Positions 30,180-39,224 of a stretch of DNA of 64,000 bases are shown one piece after another. The notes beneath the pieces are model-generated. The model was not told the DNA's origin. It did no database searches and was given only the letters and a program-made list of their open reading frames with translations. This stretch comes from Aliishimia sp963678085 (GTDB lineage: Bacteria > Pseudomonadota > Alphaproteobacteria > Rhodobacterales > Rhodobacteraceae), in assembly GCA_963678085.1 (NCBI GenBank), contig OY782680.1, forward strand, positions 3,442,732-3,506,731, in the 5' to 3' direction. Made by a program: the position numbers and the translations under genes. How positions within the stretch are numbered: position 1 is the stretch's first letter; the number at the start of each line of letters is the position of its first letter.

Positions 30180-32009
30180 ATGGGCACAATTAGATTGACC
30201 GCCGCACAGGCGATGGTGCGTTTTCTGCAGGCGCAGATGAATGAGGATGGAGACCGCTTTATCGAAGGGATCTGGGCGATTTTCGGACACGGAAACGTGG
30301 CTGGCCTTGGCGAAGCCTTGCACGAGGTCAAGGACCGTTTTCCGACATGGCGTGGCCATAATGAACAGACAATGGCGCATGCCGCGATCGCCTACTCCAA
30401 GCAGCTAGGCCGCAAGCGGGCGATGGCCGTAACCACGTCGATTGGACCGGGTGCGACAAATATGGTGACGGCGGCAGCGCTGGCACATGTCAACCGCATT
30501 CCGGTGCTGCTGGTGCCGGGCGACGTGTTTGCCAGCCGTGGCCCTGACCCTGTTTTGCAGCAGATCGAAGACTTTGGCGATGGTACCGTCAGCGCCAATG
30601 ATTGCTTCAAGCCGGTCAGTCGCTATTTCGACCGCATCACCCGACCCGAACAACTGCTCACAGCCTTGCCGCGCGCCTTCCGCACCATGACCGATCCGGC
30701 AGATTGCGGCCCTGTTACGCTGGCCTTCTGTCAGGATGTGCAGGCCGAAGCCTATGACTATCCCGAAAGCTTCTTTGAGCCCAAGATCTGGTATCAGAAG
30801 CGCCAGCGCGCGGATGAGGGCGAACTGGCCCGCGCTGTCAAAGCGATCAGGGAGGCGAAAAAGCCGGTGATCGTTGCCGGTGGCGGCGTGCATTACTCGG
30901 GGGCGACAGCTGATCTGCGCGCTTTCGCGGAAACCCACAATATCCCCGTTGCAGAAACGCAGGCAGGTAAATCTGCGCTGGCTTGGGATCACCCGCTGAA
31001 CCTTGGCCCGCTCGGGGTGACGGGGGGCGAACCTGCAAATGATTATTGCACGGACGCAGACGTGGTGATCGGCATTGGCACGCGTTTTCAGGACTTCACC
31101 ACCGGATCCTGGGGGCTGTTCTCCAATCCCGAACGGGTGATGATCAGCTTGAACACGGCCGCCTATGATGCGGCCAAACACCGGGCCATGCCGCTGCAAG
31201 CGGATGCCAAAGCGGGACTAAAAGACCTGACCAGCGGTTTGACGGGTTACAAAGCAGACGGATCGATCACCCTGTCAAAGACCGACTGGTTCACCAAGGT
31301 GGATGCCCTGACAGATGCGCCCGCCGATGGCAATGCACTCCCCACCGATATGCAGGTCGTTGGCGCGGTTCAGAGAGCCAGCAATGATAACACTGTCGCC
31401 ATGTGCGCCGCAGGTACGATGCCGGGTGAGTTGCACAAACTCTGGAAGGCTCCGCGTCCGGGTGCATATCACATGGAATATGGCTTTAGCTGTATGGGCT
31501 ATGAAATTGCCGGCGCCATGGGCATCAAGATGGCCGAGCCGGAGAGGGATGTGATCTGCTTCACGGGCGACGGCACCTATATGATGGCCAATTCCGAGAT
31601 GGCGACGGCGGCGATGATGGGCATTTCCTTCACCGTGGTCGTCACCGACAACCGAGGCTTTGGTTGCATCAACCGGCTGCAAATGGGTACTGGCGGGGCT
31701 GAGTTCAACAACCTGCTCGATCATGCGATGCACGAGCAGCCCTCGGCGATTGATTTCGCTGCCCACGCGGGCTCTATGGGGGCAACATCGGTTAAGGTTT
31801 CCAACATCGCCGAACTGGAACAGGCGCTGGCAAAACGCCATGACGTCAAGGGGCCCTATGTGGTGGTGATTGATACCGATCCTTACCCATCGACCGAATA
31901 TGGGGGCACATGGTGGGAAGTAGCTGTCCCCGAAGTCTCCACGCGCCCTCAAGTCAACGAAAAACGCGCCGCCTATGAAGCGGCTTTGAAAGAAAGAAAT
32001 GAGAAATGA
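30180..32009 (+). CDS. iolD: 3D-(3,5/4)-trihydroxycyclohexane-1,2-dione hydrolase
   Basis: This 609-residue thiamine-diphosphate enzyme opens the ring of the inositol-derived diketone to give 5-deoxy-glucuronate. ThDP-family landmarks are in place: IWAIFGHGNVAGLGEAL at the start, TSIGPGATNMVTAAALAHVNR, the central IPVAETQAGKSA, and the ThDP/Mg motif CFTGDGTYMMANSEM followed by NRGFGCINRLQ. The start is the ATG at 30180 with AAGGA seven bases upstream, not the in-frame GTG at 30165. iolE overlaps its end by four bases. The call as IolD, rather than acetolactate synthase, rests on these motifs and the neighbours. Confidence 0.92.
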   Translation: MGTIRLTAAQAMVRFLQAQMNEDGDRFIEGIWAIFGHGNVAGLGEALHEVKDRFPTWRGHNEQTMAHAAIAYSKQLGRKRAMAVTTSIGPGATNMVTAAALAHVNRIPVLLVPGDVFASRGPDPVLQQIEDFGDGTVSANDCFKPVSRYFDRITRPEQLLTALPRAFRTMTDPADCGPVTLAFCQDVQAEAYDYPESFFEPKIWYQKRQRADEGELARAVKAIREAKKPVIVAGGGVHYSGATADLRAFAETHNIPVAETQAGKSALAWDHPLNLGPLGVTGGEPANDYCTDADVVIGIGTRFQDFTTGSWGLFSNPERVMISLNTAAYDAAKHRAMPLQADAKAGLKDLTSGLTGYKADGSITLSKTDWFTKVDALTDAPADGNALPTDMQVVGAVQRASNDNTVAMCAAGTMPGELHKLWKAPRPGAYHMEYGFSCMGYEIAGAMGIKMAEPERDVICFTGDGTYMMANSEMATAAMMGISFTVVVTDNRGFGCINRLQMGTGGAEFNNLLDHAMHEQPSAIDFAAHAGSMGATSVKVSNIAELEQALAKRHDVKGPYVVVIDTDPYPSTEYGGTWWEVAVPEVSTRPQVNEKRAAYEAALKERNEK

Positions 32010-32905
32010 GCGTAAAGATCGGCATTTCCCCGATTGCGTGGCAGAATGATGACCTGCCCGATATCACCGCCGCCTACACGATGGAGCAGGCTCTGAAGGA
32101 AGCGCGAGAGATCGGCTATACCGGTGTGGAGCGCGGCCAGCGGATGCCACAGGACACCGAGGGTCTGCGCACCTATCTGGATGCCAATGATATCGCGCTA
32201 TGCGGGGGCTGGTGCTCCGGCAATACGCTGGTGAATGACTTTACCACCGAGCGCGACGCCGTGCGCCAGCAGGTCGAACAGTTTGTGGCTTTGAACAGCC
32301 CATGCATCGTCTATGCGGAATGTTCCAACACCGTTCAGGGCGATATCAAAACGCCGGTGAATAATCGCCCGACCCTGTCGCGGGACGAGGTGCTGGCCTA
32401 TGGCGCGAAACTGACCGAACTGGCCAAATGGATGGCCGATCTGGGCATGCCGATGGCCTATCACCATCACATGGGGTCAATCATCGAGAGCGAAGATGAT
32501 GTGAACTGGTTGATGGAAGGGTCAGGGCCTGAATTGCGGCTGTGTTTTGACACGGGCCATTTGCTCTTTGGCGGTGGTGATGTGATGGCAACGCTGAACC
32601 GTTGGGGGGATCGTGTGCATCACGTCCACTTCAAGGACATCCGCCCTGAGATTGTCAAAGACGTTCGCGAAAATGACCGCAGCTTTCTGGATGCGGTGAT
32701 CGCCGGGGCCTTTACCGTTCCGGGCGATGGGTGCATCGACTTTCAGGCCGTTTCGGATGCTTTGAAGGCGATGGGCTATCGCGGATGGATCGTGGTTGAG
32801 GCAGAACAAGACCCCGCCAAAGCTCCACCCTATGAGTATTCAAAAATGGGGTATGAACACATTCTGGATGTTTGCGAAAAGGCAGGCCTGAGCGTCGAAA
32901 CATAA
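32006..32905 (+). CDS. iolE: 2-keto-myo-inositol dehydratase
   Basis: The 299-residue TIM-barrel protein of the AP-endonuclease-2 superfamily starts with VKIGISPIAWQNDDLPD, a typical IolE opening. Metal-site residues are visible in MAYHHHMGSIIE, RLCFDTGHLLFGGGD, VHHVHFKDIRPE and WIVVEAEQDPA. It would dehydrate 2-keto-myo-inositol (inosose) to the diketone used by IolD. The four-base overlap with iolD implies coupled translation. The substrate-specific step is supported by its position directly behind iolD. Confidence 0.9.
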   Translation: MSVKIGISPIAWQNDDLPDITAAYTMEQALKEAREIGYTGVERGQRMPQDTEGLRTYLDANDIALCGGWCSGNTLVNDFTTERDAVRQQVEQFVALNSPCIVYAECSNTVQGDIKTPVNNRPTLSRDEVLAYGAKLTELAKWMADLGMPMAYHHHMGSIIESEDDVNWLMEGSGPELRLCFDTGHLLFGGGDVMATLNRWGDRVHHVHFKDIRPEIVKDVRENDRSFLDAVIAGAFTVPGDGCIDFQAVSDALKAMGYRGWIVVEAEQDPAKAPPYEYSKMGYEHILDVCEKAGLSVET

Positions 32906-32954
32906 GTCACCGCCCAAAGGGGCAACACCGAAACCATGAAAAAGGAGAAACGTC

Positions 32955-34133
32955 ATGGTTGAACGTCCGTTAGGATATATGGGGTATTTTGACCGCGAGT
33001 CCTGTGATCTGGATGAATTTAAGGTGTTGACCTCGCAGCAGCTTTTGGCGGACCGCGTGCCTCTGGCGGGCGGGATCGAACGGAATGTGCCGCTTTACGA
33101 TATAGGCGCATTGCGCGCGATGCTGGACGACCCTGATGCTCGGCGCACCCTCATGGCAGAGTGGGGGTATGTGTTGCGCAATGCCTCGGGCGTGATCGTC
33201 CTGAAGCAAGCCTATAATGATGTCGCTGTGATCGACCGCGCAACGGATGTGTTCAACACCCTGATCGCCGAAGAACGAGATAGCGCAGGGGGCAAAGGCG
33301 ATCACTTTGCCACGTCAGGCGCCAATGATCGCGTTTGGAACGCCCTGCAAAAACAGGGGCTGCGGGATCCAGAAGGCTTTGCCCTCTACTACGGCAACCC
33401 CGCAATTGCCGCCGCATGTGAGGCTTGGCTGGGTCCGTATTATCAAATGACAGCGCAAGTCAATCAGGTACGCCCAGGCGGTCAGGCCCAGCAAGCGCAT
33501 CGCGATTATCACCTGGGCTTTCAACCCGCTGCAATTGCCGCGCACTACCCGGTACATGCGCATGAGGTTACCGCCACGCTGACACTTCAGGGCGCGGTGG
33601 CGCATGTGGATATGCCACTGGAAAGCGGGCCGACCAAATTATTGCCCTTCTCACAAAGCTATGGGCCGGGCTATCTGGCCTTTCACGATCAGGCTTTTGC
33701 GGACTATTTCGAAGAGGCGCATGTGCAATTGCCCTTGGAAAAAGGTGACGCTGTGTTCTTTAACCCCGCGCTGTTCCATGCAGCGGGCGCGAATACCAGC
33801 GCCAATATCAACCGAATGGGCAACCTGCTTCAGATATCCTCGGCCTTCGGGCGAGCGATGGAGGCAGTTGACCGCGATGCGTTGTGCCGGACTGTCTTTC
33901 CGGCCCTGTTGCAGCTGAAAGGCACGGCTTTGAGTGAAAGCGCCCTTGCCGCGGCCATTGCTGCAACCGCCGAGGGATATGCCTTCCCGACCAATCTGGA
34001 TACGGATCCTCCGATCGGGGGGAACGCGCCGCGAAGCCAGGCCGACATCTTGCGCCAAGCCGTTTCAGATGGCTGGTCTCAATCCCAACTGGAAGCCGCA
34101 CTTGACGGGCTGAACGCTCGCCGGGCTGCGTAA
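32955..34133 (+). CDS. phytanoyl-CoA dioxygenase-like Fe(II)/2-oxoglutarate oxygenase
   Basis: The 392-residue protein fits the PhyH family of non-haem iron oxygenases. A candidate facial triad is His and Asp in QQAHRDYHLGF (about residues 178-188) and the distal His in FNPALFHAAGANTS (about residue 275), with NRMGNLLQISS following where the 2-oxoglutarate-binding Arg is expected. Such enzymes hydroxylate or O-demethylate small substrates. An AAGGAG site precedes the ATG. It sits in the middle of inositol genes, so an inositol derivative, perhaps an O-methyl-inositol, is a reasonable guess. I do not know a standard iol gene of this type. Confidence 0.75.
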   Translation: MVERPLGYMGYFDRESCDLDEFKVLTSQQLLADRVPLAGGIERNVPLYDIGALRAMLDDPDARRTLMAEWGYVLRNASGVIVLKQAYNDVAVIDRATDVFNTLIAEERDSAGGKGDHFATSGANDRVWNALQKQGLRDPEGFALYYGNPAIAAACEAWLGPYYQMTAQVNQVRPGGQAQQAHRDYHLGFQPAAIAAHYPVHAHEVTATLTLQGAVAHVDMPLESGPTKLLPFSQSYGPGYLAFHDQAFADYFEEAHVQLPLEKGDAVFFNPALFHAAGANTSANINRMGNLLQISSAFGRAMEAVDRDALCRTVFPALLQLKGTALSESALAAAIAATAEGYAFPTNLDTDPPIGGNAPRSQADILRQAVSDGWSQSQLEAALDGLNARRAA

Positions 34134-34150
34134 ACGAAAGGATTTCGACC

Positions 34151-34957
34151 ATGGCAGATCTCCTCTGCAGACCATTTGGCAAACGCGGCAAGGTACATGA
34201 CATCACCCCGGCCAGCGCCGGGTGGCGCTATGTGGGCTTTGGTTTGTATCACCTGAAGGCTGGTGATACCGCAACCGAAGCGACAGGGGACCGCGAGGTG
34301 ATCCTTGTCATGGTCGAAGGCAAGGCCACCGTCACCGGGGCCGGGCAGGATTGGGGCGTCTTAGGCGAACGGATGAACGTGTTCGAAAAGACCCCGCCGC
34401 ATTGCCTGTACCTGCCCAACGGCTCTGAATGGTCTGCTGTCGCCGAAACCGATTGCGTGATAGCTGTCTGTTCCGCGCCGGGTCATGGCGGGCATGTGGC
34501 GCGCCGGATCGGGCCGGATGGCATTTCCTTGACCGAACGCGGCAAAGGCACGAATACGCGCTATATCAACAATATCGCGATGGAAAACGAAGACTATTGC
34601 GACAGCCTTCTGGTGACAGAGGTGTTCACGCCAAACGGACACTGGTCGTCCTTTCCCAGCCATCGCCACGACGAAGACGATTTCCCCCGGATCACCTATC
34701 TGGAAGAAACCTATTATCACCGGCTCAACCCCGGAAATGGGTTCGGCGTTCAAAGGGTCTATACTGATGATCGGCAATTGGATGAAACCATGGCCGTTTC
34801 TGATGGTGATGTGGTTCTTGTCCCGCGGGGCCACCATCCCTGCGGTGCGCCATATGGTTTCGAAATGTATTACCTGAATGTCATGGCGGGTCCGCGCAGA
34901 AACTGGCGCTTCGTCCCGGCACCCGAAGTCGAGTGGATCATGGAAAGGGATGCCTGA
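34151..34957 (+). CDS. iolB: 5-deoxy-glucuronate isomerase
   Basis: The 268-residue protein is a canonical IolB. The N-terminal cupin begins ITPASAGWRYVGFGLYHL. The C-terminal cupin carries the metal site SSFPSHRHDEDDFP, LEETYYHRL and VPRGHHPCGAPYGFEMYYLN. It would convert 5-deoxy-D-glucuronate to 5-dehydro-2-deoxy-D-gluconate in the cytoplasm. Its stop overlaps the start of the SDR gene by one base. It is the second IolB-family gene in the window; this copy has the more typical sequence and length. Confidence 0.92.
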   Translation: MADLLCRPFGKRGKVHDITPASAGWRYVGFGLYHLKAGDTATEATGDREVILVMVEGKATVTGAGQDWGVLGERMNVFEKTPPHCLYLPNGSEWSAVAETDCVIAVCSAPGHGGHVARRIGPDGISLTERGKGTNTRYINNIAMENEDYCDSLLVTEVFTPNGHWSSFPSHRHDEDDFPRITYLEETYYHRLNPGNGFGVQRVYTDDRQLDETMAVSDGDVVLVPRGHHPCGAPYGFEMYYLNVMAGPRRNWRFVPAPEVEWIMERDA

Positions 34958-35712
34958 TGCGTGACTTTGCACATTATCCTTGCCTCAAAGGAAAAACAGT
35001 TTTTGTGACCGGTGGTGCATCGGGAATAGGTGCCGAGATTGTCAAAGGATTTGCGGCTCAGGGTGCAAAGGTGGGGTTTGTCGATTTTGACAGGGAAACA
35101 TCTGAAGCCCTGTTGGCCAGCCTGGATGGTGAACATGCCTATGCGTTTTGCGATCTTCGCGACATTGATGCGCTGCGGGCGGCATTTGCTGAACTGGCGG
35201 GCAAACTCGGCCCGGCGCTGGTTCTTGCCAATAATGCCGCGCGGGATGATCGCCACGACTGGCGTGATGTGACGCCCGACTATTGGGACGAACGACAGCA
35301 CACCAACCTGCGCCACATGTTCTTTGCCATTCAGGCCGTTGCGCCGGGCATGATCGAGGCCGGTGGCGGGTCAATCATCAATATGGGGTCCAATTCTTGG
35401 TGGGAAGCCGGCGGCGGATTTCCCGCCTACACAACCGCCAAGGCCGCCGTACATGGTCTCACCAGAACCATGGCCCGTGATTTGGGCGCCCATCGTATCC
35501 GTGTGAATACGGTGGTTCCCGGCTGGATCATGACAGAGCGCCAAAAAGAACTGTGGGTCACCCCCGAAGCCCTGGCCAAACAAGTTGATCGCCAATGTCT
35601 GCCCGATCCGATTGATCCGGTCTACGTGGCACGGATGGTGCTGTTTCTGGCCTCGGATGATTCAGCGGCCTGCTCGGCGCATAACTTCATGGTCGAAGGC
35701 GGATCGATCTAA
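34957..35712 (+). CDS. short-chain dehydrogenase/reductase
   Basis: The 251-residue classical SDR has the cofactor motif TGGASGIG (about residues 18-25), NNAA near residue 89, the catalytic Ser in NMGSNSW and the YxxxK pair in AYTTAKAAVHG. The cofactor-binding loop VGFVDFDRE with an Asp after the second strand favours NAD. It would oxidise a hydroxyl of a sugar acid or polyol. Translation is coupled to iolB (TGATG junction). The substrate is unknown; position suggests an inositol stereoisomer or a side intermediate of the pathway. Confidence 0.85.
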   Translation: MRDFAHYPCLKGKTVFVTGGASGIGAEIVKGFAAQGAKVGFVDFDRETSEALLASLDGEHAYAFCDLRDIDALRAAFAELAGKLGPALVLANNAARDDRHDWRDVTPDYWDERQHTNLRHMFFAIQAVAPGMIEAGGGSIINMGSNSWWEAGGGFPAYTTAKAAVHGLTRTMARDLGAHRIRVNTVVPGWIMTERQKELWVTPEALAKQVDRQCLPDPIDPVYVARMVLFLASDDSAACSAHNFMVEGGSI

Positions 35713-35735
35713 GACAACCAACAAGGAAAACCGAA

Positions 35736-36515
35736 ATGACGCAACCGTTCCAGCTGGCGGCCTGTGCCGAAATGCTTTGGCAAGACAGGCCCATTGACTG
35801 GCGTGCAAGCCGTCTGACCGAGATGGGGTTCGGCGTGGGTCTGTGGAACTGGCCCGATCATGATTTGGACAAGCTCGAAGCCGTTGGCGCGAACTACACC
35901 ATCATGAACGGCTACCTTCAGGGCCGCCTTGCAGATCACGAAGGCGCTGACATGTTGCTGGCCTCGGCACGGGAAACCGCGCAGATTGGGAAGCGCCTTG
36001 GCGTGGATCGCCTGAACCTGCACGGCACGGGTTTAGGTGAGGGTGGTATCCCGATCTGGCAGCATGATGTTGTGTCTGGCAGCATGTGGCTGAAGGCGAG
36101 GGATACACTGAACCGCATCTGCGACATGGCCGAGGCAGAAGGCGTGGTGTTTACGCTGGAAAACCTCAATCCGCTTGATCATCCAAGATGCCCGTTTGGG
36201 TCCACCGCGGACGTTCTAGCGCTGGTATCGGCGGTTGATCGTCCCCAGCTAAGGATCAACCTTGATCTGTATCACACACAGATTGGCGAAGGGGATCTGG
36301 TGCGCTGGTGCGAAAAATGCCTGCCCTGGATCGGCGAAGTGCAAGTGGCGGACAATCCCGGTCGCTGCGAACCCGGAACAGGCGAAATCAACTATGCAAG
36401 GCTTGCAAAAGCACTGAATGACATGGGGTATCATGGCCCGGTGGGTATGGAGGCCTTTGCCGCCGGTGATACGGAAGCGGCCCTTGAAGCGTTCCGGGAC
36501 GCGTTCACAATCTAA
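35736..36515 (+). CDS. hydroxypyruvate-isomerase-like sugar-phosphate epimerase/isomerase
   Basis: The 259-residue TIM-barrel protein is of the Hyi/AP-endonuclease-2 group. It has LNLHGTG, FTLENLNPLDHP (metal-binding Glu), RINLDLYHTQ, GEVQVADNPGRCEPGTGE and VGMEAFA, which closely follow the hydroxypyruvate isomerase pattern. It would interconvert an aldehyde or ketose, such as hydroxypyruvate/tartronate semialdehyde or an inosose (IolI-like). It is the last gene of the inositol run, 23 bp behind the SDR, with AAGGAAAACC upstream of its ATG. Confidence 0.78.
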   Translation: MTQPFQLAACAEMLWQDRPIDWRASRLTEMGFGVGLWNWPDHDLDKLEAVGANYTIMNGYLQGRLADHEGADMLLASARETAQIGKRLGVDRLNLHGTGLGEGGIPIWQHDVVSGSMWLKARDTLNRICDMAEAEGVVFTLENLNPLDHPRCPFGSTADVLALVSAVDRPQLRINLDLYHTQIGEGDLVRWCEKCLPWIGEVQVADNPGRCEPGTGEINYARLAKALNDMGYHGPVGMEAFAAGDTEAALEAFRDAFTI

Positions 36516-36550
36516 GAACCGTGCATTCCGAGACTATCAGATGTAGTAGT

Positions 36551-36615
36551 TCAGATATTTTGTGCCCTGGCGTGTTCGAGTCCGGCCTTGAGAAGCGGTC
36601 TTTGAGAACATTGCC
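36551..36615. repeat. dispersed 65-nt element, copy A
   Basis: The segment starts TCAGATATTTTGTGCCCTG and contains GAAGCGGTCTT; both blocks recur in the same order and spacing at 62373-62438. It lies between the convergent isomerase and MarR genes. At 62373 the related copy begins exactly where an IS3-type orfA remnant breaks off, which suggests an insertion-element end. Confidence 0.65.
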
Positions 36616-36627
36616 CTTGAACTTATG

Positions 36628-37059
36628 TTACTCTTTGGAAGAATGCGTAACCACCTTAGTTGCTAGCGCCAGGAACTCTGCTTTCTCACTGTCGGACAGG
36701 CCCGGTAAGATCTGGCTTTGCAAAGCTGTTACGACCGGAAAAGCCTCTTTCAGCGCATCTTGCCCGCGCTTTGTTAGACGGACCTCTCGTGCACGGCGAT
36801 CTCGTTCGCTGATGCTTCGGACGATATAACCTTTCTGTTCAAGCCGATCGATGACTCCTCCTATTGTCGCGCGATCATATGCGATTTCAGAGGCAACACC
36901 TACCTGATCAATCCCGGGATGGGTCGCGATAGCGTCCAAGGCTGCGAACTGCACGGGCGTCAGCCCTAGCCCCGCTTCCTGCATATTTTTGGCGAATACT
37001 TGCGTTGAAATTTGGTTCAACCGGCGAATTAAATGCCCTACCATCTGATGTGTTTTCAT
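36628..37059 (-). CDS. MarR-family transcriptional regulator
   Basis: The 143-residue protein has the winged helix-turn-helix of MarR regulators: LTPVQFAALDAIATHPG, then the recognition region VASEIAYDRATIGGVIDRLEQ, and the wing ISERDRRAREVRLTKRG. It diverges from the MobA-like hydroxylase gene across about 250 bp that contains the palindrome TATGTATACATA at 37226, a plausible operator. It probably represses the hydroxylase until an aromatic acid is present. The ATG at 37059 is chosen over a TTG two codons upstream; the ribosome-binding site is weak. Confidence 0.87.
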   Translation of the reverse strand: MKTHQMVGHLIRRLNQISTQVFAKNMQEAGLGLTPVQFAALDAIATHPGIDQVGVASEIAYDRATIGGVIDRLEQKGYIVRSISERDRRAREVRLTKRGQDALKEAFPVVTALQSQILPGLSDSEKAEFLALATKVVTHSSKE

Positions 37060-37225
37060 CCCCAATCATCCAATTTGTTGTGCTCGCCTGTGTTTCCAAA
37101 TGCAAACTAGAGTGAAAACAGATCAAGTTGAATCATCGTATGCCAGTATTCGCGTTCGAGCCTAGCGAGAGGCAGCGAAGACTGGCTCAACCTGATCGTT
37201 TTCTACTCTAACCACCCCCATATGG

Positions 37226-37237
37226 TATGTATACATA
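37226..37237. promoter_or_regulatory. candidate MarR operator upstream of the hydroxylase gene
   Basis: TATGTATACATA is a perfect 12-bp palindrome lying 7 bp before a TTGACT -35-like hexamer (37244-37249). The AT-rich palindrome and its place between a marR gene and a catabolic gene fit a MarR operator. The -10 box is not clear. Confidence 0.45.
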
Positions 37238-37316
37238 TTTTTATTGACTCAAATTAGTAAGTATAGATATCAATTGCGCGAAAGCAAAGTTGAGACAGAC
37301 CAGACGGAGACACACC

Positions 37317-39224
37317 ATGCAGTATTACAAAGACGGATTTCGCGGCGGGAACCCTGACATAAAAGCTGCTGCTCCGAACTGGCGTGACCATGAAGCGAAT
37401 GCGCCCCTCCCCGGGAAAGTAGACGTTCTGATTGTTGGGACTGGTCCGGCGGGGCTCTGCTTAGCTGCTCAGTTGGCGCAATTTCCACAGATCAAAACGA
37501 TGATCGTCGAGGCCAGCCCCTGCAATATCGTCAAGGGCAAAGCCGATGGGATCAACACGCGTACCATGGAGATGTTCCAGGCCTTCGGTTTTGCCGAAAA
37601 AGTCAAGCGAGAAACCTACTGGGTGAACCAGACAGCTTTTTGGATGCCCGACCCTGACAACCCTGCGCATATCAAGCGGATTGGTCGCGTGCAGGACGTT
37701 GCGGATGATAGCTCAGAAATGCCACATATCCTGATCAATCAAGCGCGCCTGCATCAGCTGTTTCTCGACGTGATGGCAGAGTCACCGTCGCGGTTGAGAC
37801 CAGACTACAATCTAGCTCTGAAAGACCTTTCAATTGACCAATCTGCGGAGGACTATCCTGTTACGGTCACTCTCGAAGATACCGGCGTGAATTGGGGTGA
37901 GACGACGACCATTCGCGCCAACTATGTGGTGGGCTGCGATGGTGCGCGCTCGAAGGTGCGCAAATCCATCGGCGGAGACCTGCGAGGGGATGCAGCGCAC
38001 CAAGCCTGGGGGGTGATGGACATCCTTGCCAACACCGACTTTCCAGATGTGCGCCAAAAGTGCCTGATCACCTCAGCCAGCGAGGGCAATGTTCTGATCC
38101 TGCCACGCGAGGGGGGATACCTGTTCCGTATGTATGTCGAGCTCGACAAGCTAAATGAAGGCGAGCGTGTTGCCGAACGCGGCTTTACCCAAGATGACAT
38201 GATCGCGGCAGCTCAGCGGATCATTGCCCCCTATACATTGGATGTGAAAGAAGTCGTTTGGTGGTCCATCTATGAAATCGGCCATCGTATTTCCGAAGCC
38301 TTTGATGATGTGCCGGAAGAAGAGCGCGGCCGCCGCACGCCGCGTGTCTTTACAGCCGGAGACGCCTGCCATACGCACAGCCCAAAGGCTGGTCAGGGGA
38401 TGAATGTCTCGATGCAGGACACATTCAATCTTGGCTGGAAGTTGGCCCATGTATTGACGGGGCGCGCAGAGGCGGATCTGTTGCACAGCTACTCCCGTGA
38501 ACGATTGAACGAAGCCAAGCGACTGGTTGAGACAGACCATGAATGGGCGCGGATCATGTCAGCCCCAGCGACCGAAGAAGAACGCGCAGGCAAGGTCGAG
38601 CCGCGTTTTATGCGCCAATTCAAGGAAAATCTTGAATTCACAGGGGGGCTGGCAGTCCAGTATGACACCTCTATTCTCACGGCAGCGCCAACCCATCAAG
38701 CCCTGGCCTTGGGGCAGCAGATCGGCCGCCGGTTTCATTCTGCCCCAGTTGTGCGCTTGTCAGACGCCAAACAGATGCAGCTTGGACATGCCGCGCAAGC
38801 TGATGGCCGCTGGCGCATCTATGCCTTTGCAGGGCGAGACGATACTGATCTGAGGGCTTTGGCCGATTGGCTCGACAGCAACCCGGCCTCTCCCGTGCGC
38901 AAACACACCGGCGAAAACGAAGACATCGACGCGATTATCGACGTTCGCGCGATCTTTCAGCCGACCTTTGATCAATTGGACTATGCGTCCATGCCGAGGC
39001 TCTTGAAGCCCTGCACGGGTGCGCTTGGTCTGATGGACTATGAAAAGGTGTTCTGTGTTGATCACAAAGGACTGGGGGACATTTACGACATGCGTGGCAT
39101 TGACCGCGAAAACGGTTGCATGATCATTGTCCGTCCCGATCAATACATCGCCAACATTCTTCCATTGGACGCATACGAGGCTTTATCCAATTTCTTCGCA
39201 GGTGTTCTAAAACCGGTCAACTAG
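37317..39224 (+). CDS. mobA: 3-hydroxybenzoate 4-monooxygenase-like FAD hydroxylase
   Basis: The 635-residue flavoprotein has the GxGxxG motif VLIVGTGPAGLCLAAQLA (residues 37-54), the DG motif YVVGCDGARSKVRKSIGG (about 205-220) and the GD motif VFTAGDACHTHSPKAGQGMN (about 345-365). A C-terminal thioredoxin-like phenol-hydroxylase dimerisation domain follows from about 450. Sequence and length closely follow MobA of Comamonas as I recall it, which turns 3-hydroxybenzoate into protocatechuate with NADPH and O2. GGAG precedes the ATG at 37317. A phenol 2-monooxygenase is the main alternative. Confidence 0.85.
   Translation: MQYYKDGFRGGNPDIKAAAPNWRDHEANAPLPGKVDVLIVGTGPAGLCLAAQLAQFPQIKTMIVEASPCNIVKGKADGINTRTMEMFQAFGFAEKVKRETYWVNQTAFWMPDPDNPAHIKRIGRVQDVADDSSEMPHILINQARLHQLFLDVMAESPSRLRPDYNLALKDLSIDQSAEDYPVTVTLEDTGVNWGETTTIRANYVVGCDGARSKVRKSIGGDLRGDAAHQAWGVMDILANTDFPDVRQKCLITSASEGNVLILPREGGYLFRMYVELDKLNEGERVAERGFTQDDMIAAAQRIIAPYTLDVKEVVWWSIYEIGHRISEAFDDVPEEERGRRTPRVFTAGDACHTHSPKAGQGMNVSMQDTFNLGWKLAHVLTGRAEADLLHSYSRERLNEAKRLVETDHEWARIMSAPATEEERAGKVEPRFMRQFKENLEFTGGLAVQYDTSILTAAPTHQALALGQQIGRRFHSAPVVRLSDAKQMQLGHAAQADGRWRIYAFAGRDDTDLRALADWLDSNPASPVRKHTGENEDIDAIIDVRAIFQPTFDQLDYASMPRLLKPCTGALGLMDYEKVFCVDHKGLGDIYDMRGIDRENGCMIIVRPDQYIANILPLDAYEALSNFFAGVLKPVN

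Noticed and set aside
36570..36586. GTTCGAGTCCGGCCTT resembles the T arm and 3' end of the tRNA-Gln gene at 18206 and could be an att site closing an island
   Set aside because: Only about 15 of 16 bases match and the CCA end is missing. The same spot belongs to the dispersed 65-nt element whose other copy lacks the similarity.
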